A stretch of 64,000 nucleotides of DNA from Halobellus litoreus (GTDB lineage: Archaea > Halobacteriota > Halobacteria > Halobacteriales > Haloferacaceae), in contig NZ_JANHAW010000001.1 of assembly GCF_024464595.1 (NCBI RefSeq), positions 372,001 through 436,000 of the forward strand, read 5' to 3'. Shown in pieces: positions 55,190 through 64,000 of the stretch. Positions within the stretch are counted from its first letter, which is position 1, and every line of letters starts with the position of its first letter. The notes beneath the pieces were generated by a model, which was given only the letters and a program-made list of their open reading frames with translations, had not been told where the DNA came from and searched no databases. Position numbers and translations under genes: made by a program.

Positions 55190-56080
55190 TTACCAAAACT
55201 TGAGATTGTTCTTGACCGCCTCGCGCTTCAGTTCCTGGATGTGCTCCGTGAGCGGGATGTCCTTCGGACAGACGTCCGTACAGGAGAACTGCGTCTGACA
55301 CCGCCAGACGCCGTGTTCCTGTTCGAGGATCTCGAGGCGCTGTTGTTTCATGTCCTCGCCCTCGCGCTCGTCCATCGTGAAGCGGTACGCCTTGTTGATG
55401 GCCGCCGGACCGAGATATTCGTTGTCGCCCGCGGCGATGTTACAGGAGGACATACACGCGCCGCACCAGATACAGCGCGTCGACATCTTCACCTTCTCGC
55501 GGTTCTCCCTGGACTGACGTTGTTCTTCGAGTTCGCCGTCGGGTAAGTCGTTGGTCTGGAAGTACGGCTCGACGGCCTCCATCTGGTCGTAGAAGTGCTC
55601 CATATCCACGACCAGGTCCTTGACGACCTCGGCGTGGGGGAGCGGCTCGATGCGGACCGGTTCATCGAGGTCCGATAGCTGCGTCTTACAGCAGAGCCGC
55701 TGGCTCCCGTTGACGAACATCGCGTCCGAGCCGCAGACCGCCTGCCGGCAGGAGTGTCGGAAGGTGAGGCTCGAATCGTACGTGTCGCGGGCGTACATCA
55801 GGGCGTCGAGGACGGTCATCCCCTTGTGGTAGGGGACGTGGAAGTCGTCGAAGCGTGGCTCCTTTTTCCCCTCGATCTCGGGGTCGTACCGGAACACCTT
55901 CAGGTGGTACGTCTCCTCGTCGGCGAGGGCCGCTTCGGCCTCCTCGGCCTGTCGCTGTTCGTCTCGCTCCGCGGCGCGCTCGCGTTTCTTCGCCATCCGG
56001 CGCTCTTGGGCGGCGGACGTCGGTTCGGCCTCGCCGGCGGACGATTCATCCTCGGTCTGGTCTGGCAGTTGCGTGCTCAT
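55190..56080 (-). CDS. sdhB: Succinate dehydrogenase iron-sulfur subunit
   Basis: A 296-residue subunit with three Fe-S clusters. The [2Fe-2S] site is C111, C116, D119 and C130 (CRQAVCGSDAM then CC), with Asp in place of the third Cys, as in E. coli SdhB. CIWCGACMSSCNI and CQTQFSCTDVCPKDI bind the [4Fe-4S] and [3Fe-4S] clusters. The first 50 residues are a charged Glu/Arg-rich extension, predicted helical, not found in bacterial SdhB. It lies between sdhD and sdhA. Confidence 0.97.
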   Translation of the reverse strand: MSTQLPDQTEDESSAGEAEPTSAAQERRMAKKRERAAERDEQRQAEEAEAALADEETYHLKVFRYDPEIEGKKEPRFDDFHVPYHKGMTVLDALMYARDTYDSSLTFRHSCRQAVCGSDAMFVNGSQRLCCKTQLSDLDEPVRIEPLPHAEVVKDLVVDMEHFYDQMEAVEPYFQTNDLPDGELEEQRQSRENREKVKMSTRCIWCGACMSSCNIAAGDNEYLGPAAINKAYRFTMDEREGEDMKQQRLEILEQEHGVWRCQTQFSCTDVCPKDIPLTEHIQELKREAVKNNLKFW

Positions 56081-56096
56081 TGGTGTGGGGAAGTGC

Positions 56097-56468
56097 TCAG
56101 AGTGGGACGCCTCCGGCCCACGCGAGTGCGGTTCTGACGCCCTGGACGATCACGACGGCGCTGGCGACGACGAGGACCAGTTTCACGGCCGTCTTCCGCG
56201 TCCCGGTGAGGCCCTGGTTGATGAGGGCGTTGTAGACGCCGTTGACGCCGTGGAACGTCGCGGTCAGCAGAAAGAGGATCATCAGCGAGAAGTACGTTAG
56301 CTCCTCCATCCGCGCCTGCGACATCGCGAAAGTGACTTCGTCGGCGTGGTTCACGAAGTGCAGGAGGAAGAAGTGGAACGCGAGCACGACCACCAAGAAC
56401 GCGGCCGTGATGCGCTGCCAGAGCCAACGGCGGCCGCCGGCCTCGAAGGAAGAGTAGCGCTCGGCCAT
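56097..56468 (-). CDS. sdhD: Succinate dehydrogenase membrane subunit D
   Basis: A 123-residue anchor with three hydrophobic segments (about 17-40, 57-76, 93-112). Histidines in LAFHFFLLHFVNHADE and HGVNGVYNALI may bind heme or sit at the quinone site. The ATG at 56468 overlaps the sdhC stop by one base (TGATG), so the two are coupled. The sdhB start is 16 bases after its stop. Confidence 0.9.
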   Translation of the reverse strand: MAERYSSFEAGGRRWLWQRITAAFLVVVLAFHFFLLHFVNHADEVTFAMSQARMEELTYFSLMILFLLTATFHGVNGVYNALINQGLTGTRKTAVKLVLVVASAVVIVQGVRTALAWAGGVPL

Positions 56469-56863
56469 CAGCCGAACACCCCCGCGAGGAACGTCGGGAC
56501 GCTCGCGACGGCGATGGCTCCCGTCAGCAGCAGCGACGCGTAGAAGCTCTTGTCCTGTGCTTCGAGTCCGACGCCGAGGTCCACGAACAGCAGCCGAAGG
56601 CCGTTGAGAATGTGGAAGACCGCCACCGATAGCAACCCGACCTCGAGGATGCGCACGATCAGCAGACTCTCCAGGGACTGGATCGTCGTCGTGTACGCGT
56701 CCGGGCTCTGCAGTGCCGTCGAGAGGACGGCGATGTGGGTGAAGAGATACCCCACGAGCACCCATCCGGTAAACTTGTGGAACACCCAGGCCCACATCCC
56801 GGCTGAGAACTCCCGCCAGCGGCCGAAGTCCTCGATGAGGCCCCGATTGTAAGACTGACTCAT
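56468..56863 (-). CDS. sdhC: Succinate dehydrogenase cytochrome b556 subunit
   Basis: A 131-residue membrane anchor with three hydrophobic segments. [20 protein letters not shown] is the conserved first helix with the His-x-x-x-Gly pattern, and [15 protein letters not shown] is the third with the heme-ligand His. It starts the operon with a minus-strand TATA-like AGTTCTATAG at 56891-56900. Confidence 0.92.
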   Translation of the reverse strand: MSQSYNRGLIEDFGRWREFSAGMWAWVFHKFTGWVLVGYLFTHIAVLSTALQSPDAYTTTIQSLESLLIVRILEVGLLSVAVFHILNGLRLLFVDLGVGLEAQDKSFYASLLLTGAIAVASVPTFLAGVFG

Positions 56864-57358
56864 ACTCCTGTGAGATTCAGGCCGGACCCACTATAGAACT
56901 TACGTGTACGGTCCGTGCGGCCGGCGGTTCCGAGCGTCCGACGGCGTCGAATTGCTCTTTCGGACGAACTGCACGCGCTGGAGGCTCGCTCGCTTCCCAG
57001 TCCGTCGCGTGCGTCGTTATGCCAGCGAAAGGTATTTTCAGTGACCGGTTTCGGCACTGGACCGGGGAGCACGCCTCTCCCGGACGGTCGGCGACGCCGG
57101 CCGACCGATTCTGGCAGAGGGCCCCGCTTCGTCACGCGATGCCGAGGCGTGGCGGACTGGCTGACTGCACGAGACCGGCGTCCTCCCGCCCGTCTGCGCT
57201 GGCGGCCGTCCGAGAGCGACGCTCGCAGCCCGACTACGTGTCAACTATCCCGTTAAATGCTAACATTTAGCACCTTTGAGCGGGATTTCACCACAACCAA
57301 CGGTGAAAACCGCCGTGAGTCGACGTACGAAAGCTAATCCGTATCGTCGTTTGCCGTT
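56864..57358. other. 495-base intergenic region between sdhC and gltB
   Basis: No convincing gene: small frames here are Arg/Ser/Pro-rich and unlike halophile proteins. It holds the sdhC promoter at the left (56891-56900). Towards gltB it holds two inverted repeats at 57254-57271 and 57286-57308. Confidence 0.5.
57254..57308 (+). promoter_or_regulatory. Two inverted repeats upstream of gltB, candidate operators
   Basis: TAAATG-CTAA-CATTTA at 57254-57269 is an AT-rich palindrome (with GCTAA/TTAGC overlapping at 57259-57271). TTTCACC-9 bases-GGTGAAA at 57286-57308 is a second one. They stand 50-105 bases before the gltB start, where a nitrogen regulator could bind. Which factor is not known. 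Confidence 0.45.
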
Positions 57359-60300
57359 TTGGAGCCCAACCGACGGACGGAGGACCCGACGGTGACCGGG
57401 GGAAAGCGTCAGCGTCGGAGAGTCGCCCCCACCGACCACCGATCGAACTGTGGCGTCGGCGTCCTGATGAACCTGGACGGTGACCGGACGCACGAACTCG
57501 TCGAGGACGGGTTCGAGCTGTTGACGAATCTGGACCACCGGGGCGCACGCGGCGCGGAGGAGCAAACGGGCGACGGTGCCGGAATGCTTCTGCAGAAGCC
57601 GCACGCCTTCTTCGACGCGACGGTCGACGATCTGCCGGGATTCGACGGGTACGCCGTCGGCCAGGCGTTCTTCCCGAGAGACGAGCGAGCGCGTGCGGAG
57701 GTCCGCGACGTCGTCGCGGACGTGGCGGCCGACGAGGGGTTCGAGGTCCTCGCGTGGCGCGACGTACCGACGGACGAGTCCGATCTCGGCGCCTCGGCCC
57801 GGGAGACCGAGCCGGCGGTCGTGCAGTTCTTCGTCGCGCCGTCGGACGACCGAGACCCCACGCCGACGGACTTGGATTCGTCGACCTACGTGCTCCGCCG
57901 GGCCATCGAAACCGCCGTCGACGACCGCGCTCCCCGGGGTGCCGACCGATTCTACGTCTGTTCGCTCGATCGACGAACAGTCGTGTACAAGGGGCTGTTG
58001 ACGAACGCGCAGCTCCGAACGTACTACCCGGACCTCGGCGACGAGCGAGTCCGGTCGAGTCTCGTCTTCGTCCACGCTCGGTTCTCGACGAACACGCTGG
58101 GCTCCTGGGAACTCGCTCACCCGTTCCGGAACATCGTCCACAACGGCGAGTTCAACACGCTCCGCGGGAATCTCAACTGGATGCGTGCCCGGGAGGCGAC
58201 GCTCGCGCCGCCGGGCGAGGCCGGAGGCCCCGACGGGTCGACGATCGAGCGGACGTTGACCGAGTCGGACCTCGAGACGCTCACGCCCGTGACGCACGCG
58301 GACCAGAGCGACACCGCCGTCGTCGACAACGTCCTCGAACTGCTCACCGAGGGCGGGCGCGAGATGACCCACGCGCTCCGGATGCTCATTCCCGAAGCGT
58401 GGGAGCGGAACGACCGGCTCCCGTCGGAACGGGAGGCGTGGTACCGTTACCACTCGACGATCAACGAACCGTGGGACGGCCCGGCGCTCGTCGTCTGTAC
58501 CGACGGGACGGGCGTCGCCGCCGTGCTCGACCGGAACGGGCTGCGGCCCTGCCGGTACCACGTCACCGCGGACGACAGGCTCGTGATGGCCAGCGAGACC
58601 GGCGTCCTGGACACGGATCCGGCACATATCGTCGAGAAGGACCGGCTCAAACCGGGACAGATGTTCTACGCCGACCCCGAGCGCGGTATCGTCTCCGACG
58701 AGGCGCTGTTCGACGACCTGACCGACGACCGGTACGGCGAGTGGCTCGACGCCAACCGGGTCGAACTCGGCGAGGTGGACGACGCCGACCCGCCAGTCTA
58801 CGATGGCCCCGAGGAGGACCTGCTCCCGTACCAGCGGACCTTCGGGTACACGCTCGAACACCTCGAACGGCTCGTGGAGCCGATGGCCGAAGAGGGGAAA
58901 GACCCGGTCGGCGCGATGGGCAACGACACGCCGCTGTCGGTCCTGTCGAGCCGGAACAAGACGCTCTTCACCTACTTCAAACAGCTGTTCGCACAGGTGT
59001 CGAACCCGCCGATCGACTACATCCGCGAGGAGGTGGTCACGTCGCTCGAGCACCACGTCGGCCGCCAGCGGAACCTGCTCGACGAGACCCCCGAGCACTG
59101 CCGGCAACTGGCGTTGGAGACGCCGGTGCTCACCCGCGAACAGGGGGGCAAAATCCGGACCGTCGACCGCAACGGGATCCGGTCCGCGACGGTCGACCTC
59201 ACCTACGACAGGAAGGAGACCGATCTGGAATCGGCCGTCGAGGACGTTCGCGAGGCGGCCGCCGACGCGATCGCGGACGGCGCAGAGGTGCTCGTGCTCT
59301 CGGACCGACGGACGGGGCCGGATCGGGTTCCTGTCCCGTCGTTGCTGGCGGTCGGCGGCGTCCACCACCACCTCGTTCGCGAGGGGATCCGCCACCGCGC
59401 CGGCCTCGTCGTCGAGACCGGCCAGCCCTGCGCGGTCCATCACTTCTGCACGCTCGTCGGGTACGGGGCGGACGCGGTCGTCCCGTATCTCGCCTACGCG
59501 AGCATCGAGTCGCTCGTTCGCGAGGGATCGATCGACGCCGACGTCGACGACGCGCTCGCCGCCTACCGTCACGCCGTCGAGGACGGCATCCAGAAGGTGA
59601 TGTCGAAGATCGGCATCTCGACGCTCGAATCCTACAAGGGGGCCCAGATATTCGAGGCGGTCGGGCTCGACTCGGACTTCGTCGAAGAGTACTTCGAGGG
59701 GACCGTCGCCAGGACCGAGGGCGTCGGCGTCGCGGAGATAGAGCGTGACCTGCTCGAACGGCACGACCTCGGGTTCGACGCGACCGTCGCGGGGAACGCC
59801 GGCCTCGATCGGGGCGGCGAACTCTACTGGCGACGGGACGGCGAGTTCCACCAGTGGAACCCCAACACGATCGGCAAACTCCAGTTCGCGGCCCAGCAGG
59901 ACGACTACGACGCCTATCGGAAGTTCGCGGCGATGATCAACGAGCAGCACGAGCAACTGCAGACGCTCCGGGGGCTCCTCAACTTCGATACGGACGCACG
60001 GGAGTCGGTGCCGCTGGAGGAGGTCGAACCCGTCTCCGACGTCGTCGAGCGCTTCTTCACCGCGTCGATGTCGTTCGGCTCGCTCTCGAAGGAGGCTCAC
60101 GAGACGCTCGCCGTGGCGATGAACCGGCTCGGCGGGGTGGCCTGCTCCGGCGAGGGCGGCGAACCGGCCGAGCGCTTCGGCACCGAGCGGGAGTGCGCGA
60201 ACAAGCAGGTGGCCTCCGGGCGCTTCGGCGTCACGGCCGAGTACCTCGCCAACGCCGACCACCTCGGCATCAAGATGGCGCAGGGCTCGAAACCCGGCGA

Positions 60301-61963
60301 GGGCGGGCACCTCCCCGGCGAGAAGGTCGCCGGGAAGATCGCGGAGACCCGGAACACGACGCCGGGCGTCCCGCTCATCTCGCCGCCGCCCCACCACGAC
60401 ATCTACTCCATCGAGGACCTCGCGCAGCTCGTCCACGACCTCAAGTGCTCGAACCCCGACGCGGACGTCCACGTCAAACTCGTGTCCGAGGCGGGCATCG
60501 GCGTCATCTCCGCCGGCGTCGCGAAGGCCAAGGCCGACGCCGTGCTGATCAGCGGGGCATCCGGCGGGACGGGCGCGTCGCCGAAGACCTCGATCAAGTC
60601 CGCGGGGCTCCCGTGGGAACTCGGCGTCGCCGAGACGAACCAGGTCCTCCTGAACAACGGGCTCCGCTCGCGGATCCGGGTGCGGGTCGACGGGGGGCTG
60701 AAGACCGGTCGCGACGTCGCCGTCGCCGCGCTTCTCGGGGCGGAAGCCTACGGATTCGGCACGGCGCCGCTTGTCACCTGCGGGTGCATCATGCTCCGGA
60801 AGTGCCACTGCAACACGTGTTCGGTCGGCGTCGCCACGCAGGACCCAGACCTCCGGGAGAAGTACCCCGGGAAGCCGGAGTACGTGATGAACTACCTGAC
60901 CCACGTCGCCCGCGAGGTGCGCGAAATTATGGCCGAGCTCGGGGTCCGGTCGATCGAGGAGATGATCGGACGCGTCGACCTGCTCGAACAGCAGTCGATC
61001 GATCACCCCCGCGCCAAGGACGTCGACCTCGAAGCAGTGCTCCAGTTCCCCGATGCGGCGGACGACCGACGGAAGACGAGAGAGCAGAACCACGACCTCG
61101 ACGGGAAGCGGGACCACGAACTCATCGAGGCGGCCGCCCCCGCGATCAGGAACCGCGAGTCGGTGCGGATCGAGACGTCGATCACGAACGAGGACCGGAC
61201 GTTCGGCACGCTGCTCTCGAACGAGATCACCGAGCGATACGGCGCGGAGGGGCTCCCCGACGATACGATCACGATCGATCTTGAAGGGTCGGCCGGGCAG
61301 AGCTTCGCGGCCTTTCTCACCGCCGGCGTCACGATGGAACTGACCGGCGACGTCAACGACTACTGCGGGAAGGGGCTCTCCGGCGGCAAACTCGTCGTCG
61401 AGACGCCGCCCGACGCCGGCTACGACGCCGACGAGAACGTCATCGTCGGGAACGTCGCGCTCTACGGCGCGACCGACGGCGAAGCCTACGTCAACGGCCG
61501 GGCCGGCGAGCGCTTCGCGGTGCGCAACTCCGGGGCGAAGACGGTCGTCGAGGGGGTCGGGGATCACGGCTGCGAGTATATGACCGGGGGCGTCGCGGTC
61601 GTCCTCGGGAGCACCGGAAAGAACTTCGGGGCGGGGATGTCCGGCGGCGAGGCGTACGTCCTCGACGAGTCGGGCGACTTCGAGCGCCGCGTCAACACCG
61701 ATATGGTTCACCTCGAATCCCTCGACGAGCGCGACAGGCGGATGGTCAGAGGCCTCCTCGAGAACCACTATCACTACACGGACTCCGCACGAGCGAGGGA
61801 ACTCCTCGACGACTGGGACGACGCCGTCGACGCGTTCGTGAAAGTGATGCCCGACGCCTTCGCGAGGGCCGTCGAGGAGCAGTTGGCCGAGGGGCGCGAT
61901 CCACGGGCGGACGTGCCGGAACCGGTGTACGAAGAGCGGAAGCCGGCGCGGGGTGACGACTGA
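57359..61963 (+). CDS. gltB: Glutamate synthase large subunit
   Basis: A 1534-residue GOGAT subunit that makes glutamate from glutamine and 2-oxoglutarate. The glutaminase nucleophile is C31 (SNCGVGV), exposed by removal of about 30 residues. QTGDGAGMLLQ and FSTNTLGSWELAHPFRNIVH belong to that domain. The FMN barrel has SGASGGTGASPKTSIKSAG and the [3Fe-4S] loop CGCIMLRKCHCNTC. The C-terminal GXGXG repeat domain (GKGLSGGKLV) follows. The start is uncertain: TTG at 57359 gives the frame listed, and GTG at 57392 is an alternative; there is no ATG. Its TGA overlaps the gltD ATG. Confidence 0.96.
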   Translation: MEPNRRTEDPTVTGGKRQRRRVAPTDHRSNCGVGVLMNLDGDRTHELVEDGFELLTNLDHRGARGAEEQTGDGAGMLLQKPHAFFDATVDDLPGFDGYAVGQAFFPRDERARAEVRDVVADVAADEGFEVLAWRDVPTDESDLGASARETEPAVVQFFVAPSDDRDPTPTDLDSSTYVLRRAIETAVDDRAPRGADRFYVCSLDRRTVVYKGLLTNAQLRTYYPDLGDERVRSSLVFVHARFSTNTLGSWELAHPFRNIVHNGEFNTLRGNLNWMRAREATLAPPGEAGGPDGSTIERTLTESDLETLTPVTHADQSDTAVVDNVLELLTEGGREMTHALRMLIPEAWERNDRLPSEREAWYRYHSTINEPWDGPALVVCTDGTGVAAVLDRNGLRPCRYHVTADDRLVMASETGVLDTDPAHIVEKDRLKPGQMFYADPERGIVSDEALFDDLTDDRYGEWLDANRVELGEVDDADPPVYDGPEEDLLPYQRTFGYTLEHLERLVEPMAEEGKDPVGAMGNDTPLSVLSSRNKTLFTYFKQLFAQVSNPPIDYIREEVVTSLEHHVGRQRNLLDETPEHCRQLALETPVLTREQGGKIRTVDRNGIRSATVDLTYDRKETDLESAVEDVREAAADAIADGAEVLVLSDRRTGPDRVPVPSLLAVGGVHHHLVREGIRHRAGLVVETGQPCAVHHFCTLVGYGADAVVPYLAYASIESLVREGSIDADVDDALAAYRHAVEDGIQKVMSKIGISTLESYKGAQIFEAVGLDSDFVEEYFEGTVARTEGVGVAEIERDLLERHDLGFDATVAGNAGLDRGGELYWRRDGEFHQWNPNTIGKLQFAAQQDDYDAYRKFAAMINEQHEQLQTLRGLLNFDTDARESVPLEEVEPVSDVVERFFTASMSFGSLSKEAHETLAVAMNRLGGVACSGEGGEPAERFGTERECANKQVASGRFGVTAEYLANADHLGIKMAQGSKPGEGGHLPGEKVAGKIAETRNTTPGVPLISPPPHHDIYSIEDLAQLVHDLKCSNPDADVHVKLVSEAGIGVISAGVAKAKADAVLISGASGGTGASPKTSIKSAGLPWELGVAETNQVLLNNGLRSRIRVRVDGGLKTGRDVAVAALLGAEAYGFGTAPLVTCGCIMLRKCHCNTCSVGVATQDPDLREKYPGKPEYVMNYLTHVAREVREIMAELGVRSIEEMIGRVDLLEQQSIDHPRAKDVDLEAVLQFPDAADDRRKTREQNHDLDGKRDHELIEAAAPAIRNRESVRIETSITNEDRTFGTLLSNEITERYGAEGLPDDTITIDLEGSAGQSFAAFLTAGVTMELTGDVNDYCGKGLSGGKLVVETPPDAGYDADENVIVGNVALYGATDGEAYVNGRAGERFAVRNSGAKTVVEGVGDHGCEYMTGGVAVVLGSTGKNFGAGMSGGEAYVLDESGDFERRVNTDMVHLESLDERDRRMVRGLLENHYHYTDSARARELLDDWDDAVDAFVKVMPDAFARAVEEQLAEGRDPRADVPEPVYEERKPARGDD

Positions 61964-63444
61964 TGACCGAGCGGCACCCGGGCGGCTACCGGCGTCACGA
62001 CCGCGACGACATCGGCAAGCGCGACCCCGACGAGCGGCGCGACGACGACGACGAGATCTGGTCGCCGGAGTGGGACCCCGAGACACTCACAGCACAGGGC
62101 GAGCGCTGTATGGACTGTGGCGTCGCCACCTGTATGGGAGGGTGTCCGATCGGAAACGTCGTCCCCGACTGGAACGACCTCGTTCACCGCGAGGAGTGGG
62201 AGCGAGCGCTCGAACGGCTTCACGCCACCAACAACTTCCCGGAGTTCACCGGCTACACCTGCCCCGCCCCCTGCGAGGACGCCTGCGTGCTCGCGTACAA
62301 CGACGACCCGGTGGCGATCAAGTCGATCGAGCGCGCGATCGCCGACGTGGGGTGGGAGGAGGGGTTCATCGAACCCGACCCGCCCGAGACGCGCACCGGC
62401 TTCGAGGTCGCCATCGTGGGGTCCGGTCCGGCCGGGCTCGCCGCCGCCCAGCAACTCAACCGTGTGGGCCACCACGTCACCGTCTTCGAGCGCGACGACG
62501 AGATCGGCGGCCTGATGACGTACGGCATCCCCGAGTTCAAATTCGCGAAGGCGCGGGTCGACCGACGCGTCGAGCAGCTCGACGCGGAGGGAATCGCCTT
62601 CGAAACGAACGCCGAGGTCGGCGAAGACGTGCCCGCGGAGCGGTTGCTCGAATTCGATGCCGCCTGTCTCGCCGTCGGCGCGCAGCGACACCGCGACCCC
62701 GGCGTCGAGGGGCGGAACCTCGGCGGCGTTCACGACGCGATGCCGTATCTGAAGCAGGCGAACCGCCGCGCGACGGGGAAGTCGGTCGCCGGTGAGACGA
62801 TCGACGCGGCGGGGAAGAACGTCGTCGTCCTCGGCGGCGGGGACACGGGCGCCGACTGCGTCGCGACGGCACACCGGCAGGGCGCCGAGCAGGTCGTGCA
62901 GATCGGGATCAACGCGAAACCCCCCGCGGACCGCCCGCTGGACAACCCCTGGCCCGAACAGCCGAAGACCTACGAGAAGACGTACGCCCAGGAGGAGGGG
63001 GCGACCGAGGAGTTCGGCGTCGACACCACCGCCTTCGTCGACGACGACGGCGACGGCCGGGTCGACCGACTCGACGCCGAGCGCGTCGTCTGGGAGCACG
63101 ACGAGGCGGGGAACCGAATCGACAAGCACGTCGTGGATCCGGCTCTCGAAATCCCCGCGGACCTCGCGCTCGTCGCCGTCGGGTTCGAGGGTCCGGAAGT
63201 CACCCCCTTCGGAGACCTCGGACTCGAACTCGCCGACGACGGGACCCTTCGTACGGACGACCGGATGATGACCGCCGTCGACGGCGTCTTCGCCGCCGGC
63301 GACGCCAACGTCGGCGCCTCGCTCGTCGTGTGGGCGATCGGCGAGGGACGCGACGTCGCCCGATCGATCGACACGTACCTCACCGGCGACTCGAGGCTGC
63401 CGCCCAGCATCCGAACGGACAATCCGCCGCTCGTCGACCCGTAG
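61963..63444 (+). CDS. gltD: Glutamate synthase small subunit
   Basis: A 493-residue FAD/NAD(P)H subunit that supplies electrons to GltB. N-terminal cysteines bind two [4Fe-4S] clusters: C49, C52, C57, C61 (CMDCGVATCMGGCP) and CPAPCEDAC. The FAD motif is VAIVGSGPAGLAAAQQL and the NAD(P)H motif VVVLGGGDTGADCVATA. It is translated with GltB (TGATG overlap). Confidence 0.96.
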   Translation: MTERHPGGYRRHDRDDIGKRDPDERRDDDDEIWSPEWDPETLTAQGERCMDCGVATCMGGCPIGNVVPDWNDLVHREEWERALERLHATNNFPEFTGYTCPAPCEDACVLAYNDDPVAIKSIERAIADVGWEEGFIEPDPPETRTGFEVAIVGSGPAGLAAAQQLNRVGHHVTVFERDDEIGGLMTYGIPEFKFAKARVDRRVEQLDAEGIAFETNAEVGEDVPAERLLEFDAACLAVGAQRHRDPGVEGRNLGGVHDAMPYLKQANRRATGKSVAGETIDAAGKNVVVLGGGDTGADCVATAHRQGAEQVVQIGINAKPPADRPLDNPWPEQPKTYEKTYAQEEGATEEFGVDTTAFVDDDGDGRVDRLDAERVVWEHDEAGNRIDKHVVDPALEIPADLALVAVGFEGPEVTPFGDLGLELADDGTLRTDDRMMTAVDGVFAAGDANVGASLVVWAIGEGRDVARSIDTYLTGDSRLPPSIRTDNPPLVDP

Positions 63445-63468
63445 GGCGGCCGCCTCTCGACGAAGCGA

Positions 63469-63936
63469 CTACTCGATGCGTTTGCTCAGTTTCACGCCGG
63501 AGAGACCCCGCCACTCCCGGGACCCGCGCGTCTCGAACCCGCGGGAGACGAAGAAATCCGCGGCGGGCCGCGGGACGGTCGCTTCGATCGTCGCGACGCC
63601 GTCACCGCGAGCGGTCGATTCGAACCGATCGAGCAGCGCGCTCGCACACCCGAGCCGCCGATACTCGGGTGCCGTGTAGAGTCCGCGAACCGCCGCGTCG
63701 CTCCGGTCGTACACCCCGTAACAGACGACCGTCACGTCGGTCTCGACGAGGGAGACGAGGTACTCCGAGTCGGGGGCGTCGATCCACGCCGAAAGCGGTG
63801 CGTCGGACCGTGCGATCAGCCCGGCGAACTCGGACCGATCGTACTCCCCCGCGAGATCGCGCTCCAGAGCCTGTCGACGGACGACCTCGAGGATCGGGAC
63901 GTCCGCCGGTCGCGCCTCCCGTATCGTACCCTCCAT
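63469..63936 (-). CDS. GNAT family N-acetyltransferase
   Basis: A 155-residue acetyltransferase. AAVRGLYTAPEYRRLGCASALLDR is the acetyl-CoA binding motif A (xxRxxGxG/A type), followed by ATIEATVPRPAADFFVSRGFE. The substrate is unknown. It converges with gltD and stands alone. Confidence 0.88.
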   Translation of the reverse strand: MEGTIREARPADVPILEVVRRQALERDLAGEYDRSEFAGLIARSDAPLSAWIDAPDSEYLVSLVETDVTVVCYGVYDRSDAAVRGLYTAPEYRRLGCASALLDRFESTARGDGVATIEATVPRPAADFFVSRGFETRGSREWRGLSGVKLSKRIE

Positions 63937-64000
63937 CGTACGGACCTAGACGTTCGCCTCCCGTATATCACTACCAGGCGTCCGTCTTTCGTATCTCACT

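Noticed and set aside
56915..57270. Small open frames between sdhC and gltB
   Set aside because: Arg/Ser/Pro-rich, overlapping each other in different frames, no TATA at the right distance, not acidic as halophile proteins are.
57260..62086. A 1608-residue open frame antisense to gltB
   Set aside because: Its Val/Asp/Arg-rich translation has no domains. It is open only because GC-rich codon bias keeps stops rare on the opposite strand of gltB and gltD.
1..64000. CRISPR arrays, insertion sequences, prophage or integrase genes, rRNA
   Set aside because: No regularly spaced repeats, transposase, integrase or rRNA-like sequence was seen by eye.

Overview
The window is a GC-rich chromosomal segment of a halophilic archaeon (class Halobacteria). 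Signs of this are strongly acidic proteins, leaderless genes with a TTTAAA-like TATA box about 25 bases before the start codon, and archaeal families (archaeal-type GluRS, Lsm next to L37e, CofD, TbsP, DUF63, dodecin). No rRNA, CRISPR array, insertion sequence, integrase or replication origin was seen. Gene density and composition are those of an ordinary core chromosome. The genus cannot be fixed from the sequence alone.

Left part (1-16.3 kb): a partial DsbA-like gene, an orphan membrane cytochrome b, a PAC2 protein, an MscS channel, two universal stress proteins (the second at 11.6 kb), a cytoplasmic 5'-nucleotidase-like enzyme, dodecin, a translationally coupled pair of membrane proteins, then a zinc-ribbon regulator upstream of a flavoprotein monooxygenase. 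Next come a HesB/IscA Fe-S carrier, an HpcH/HpaI aldolase, a methyltransferase just downstream of hisD, and two small exported proteins.

Middle (16.5-31.4 kb): RNase J, geranylgeranyl diphosphate synthase and GluRS run leftward. Lsm and L37e run rightward from the same intergenic region. MoaB, IlvD, a decayed antibiotic-biosynthesis-monooxygenase pseudogene, a peroxiredoxin, aspartate-semialdehyde dehydrogenase, a biotin carboxylase/BCCP subunit with its BirA ligase, and an inositol-monophosphatase-family enzyme follow.

Right-middle (31.4-47.7 kb): an Lrp regulator, DUF63, an orphan YcaO, TbsP, the one-carbon pair GlyA and FolD, a zinc-ribbon protein with a collagen-like tail, a HAD phosphatase, AlaX, an MBF1-like factor, tRNA-Leu(GAG), a DUF420 protein, a MoaD-like protein, PurF, and DnaK.

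Right part (47.8-64 kb): an alpha/beta hydrolase, CofD (coenzyme F420 synthesis), a DUS-like protein, type 1 IPP isomerase, an SDR and tRNA-Leu(CAA). The tRNA is followed by an array of 3'-end tRNA fragments. Then come the succinate dehydrogenase operon sdhCDBA, both glutamate synthase subunits, and a GNAT acetyltransferase. Together these serve central carbon and nitrogen metabolism, amino acid and purine synthesis, isoprenoid lipids and RNA metabolism.

I did not find a clear new multi-gene system. The most interesting items are an 81-base element with 15-base perfect inverted repeats, the tRNA-fragment array, a possible structured leader on the RNase J gene, the orphan YcaO, and the monooxygenase pseudogene.
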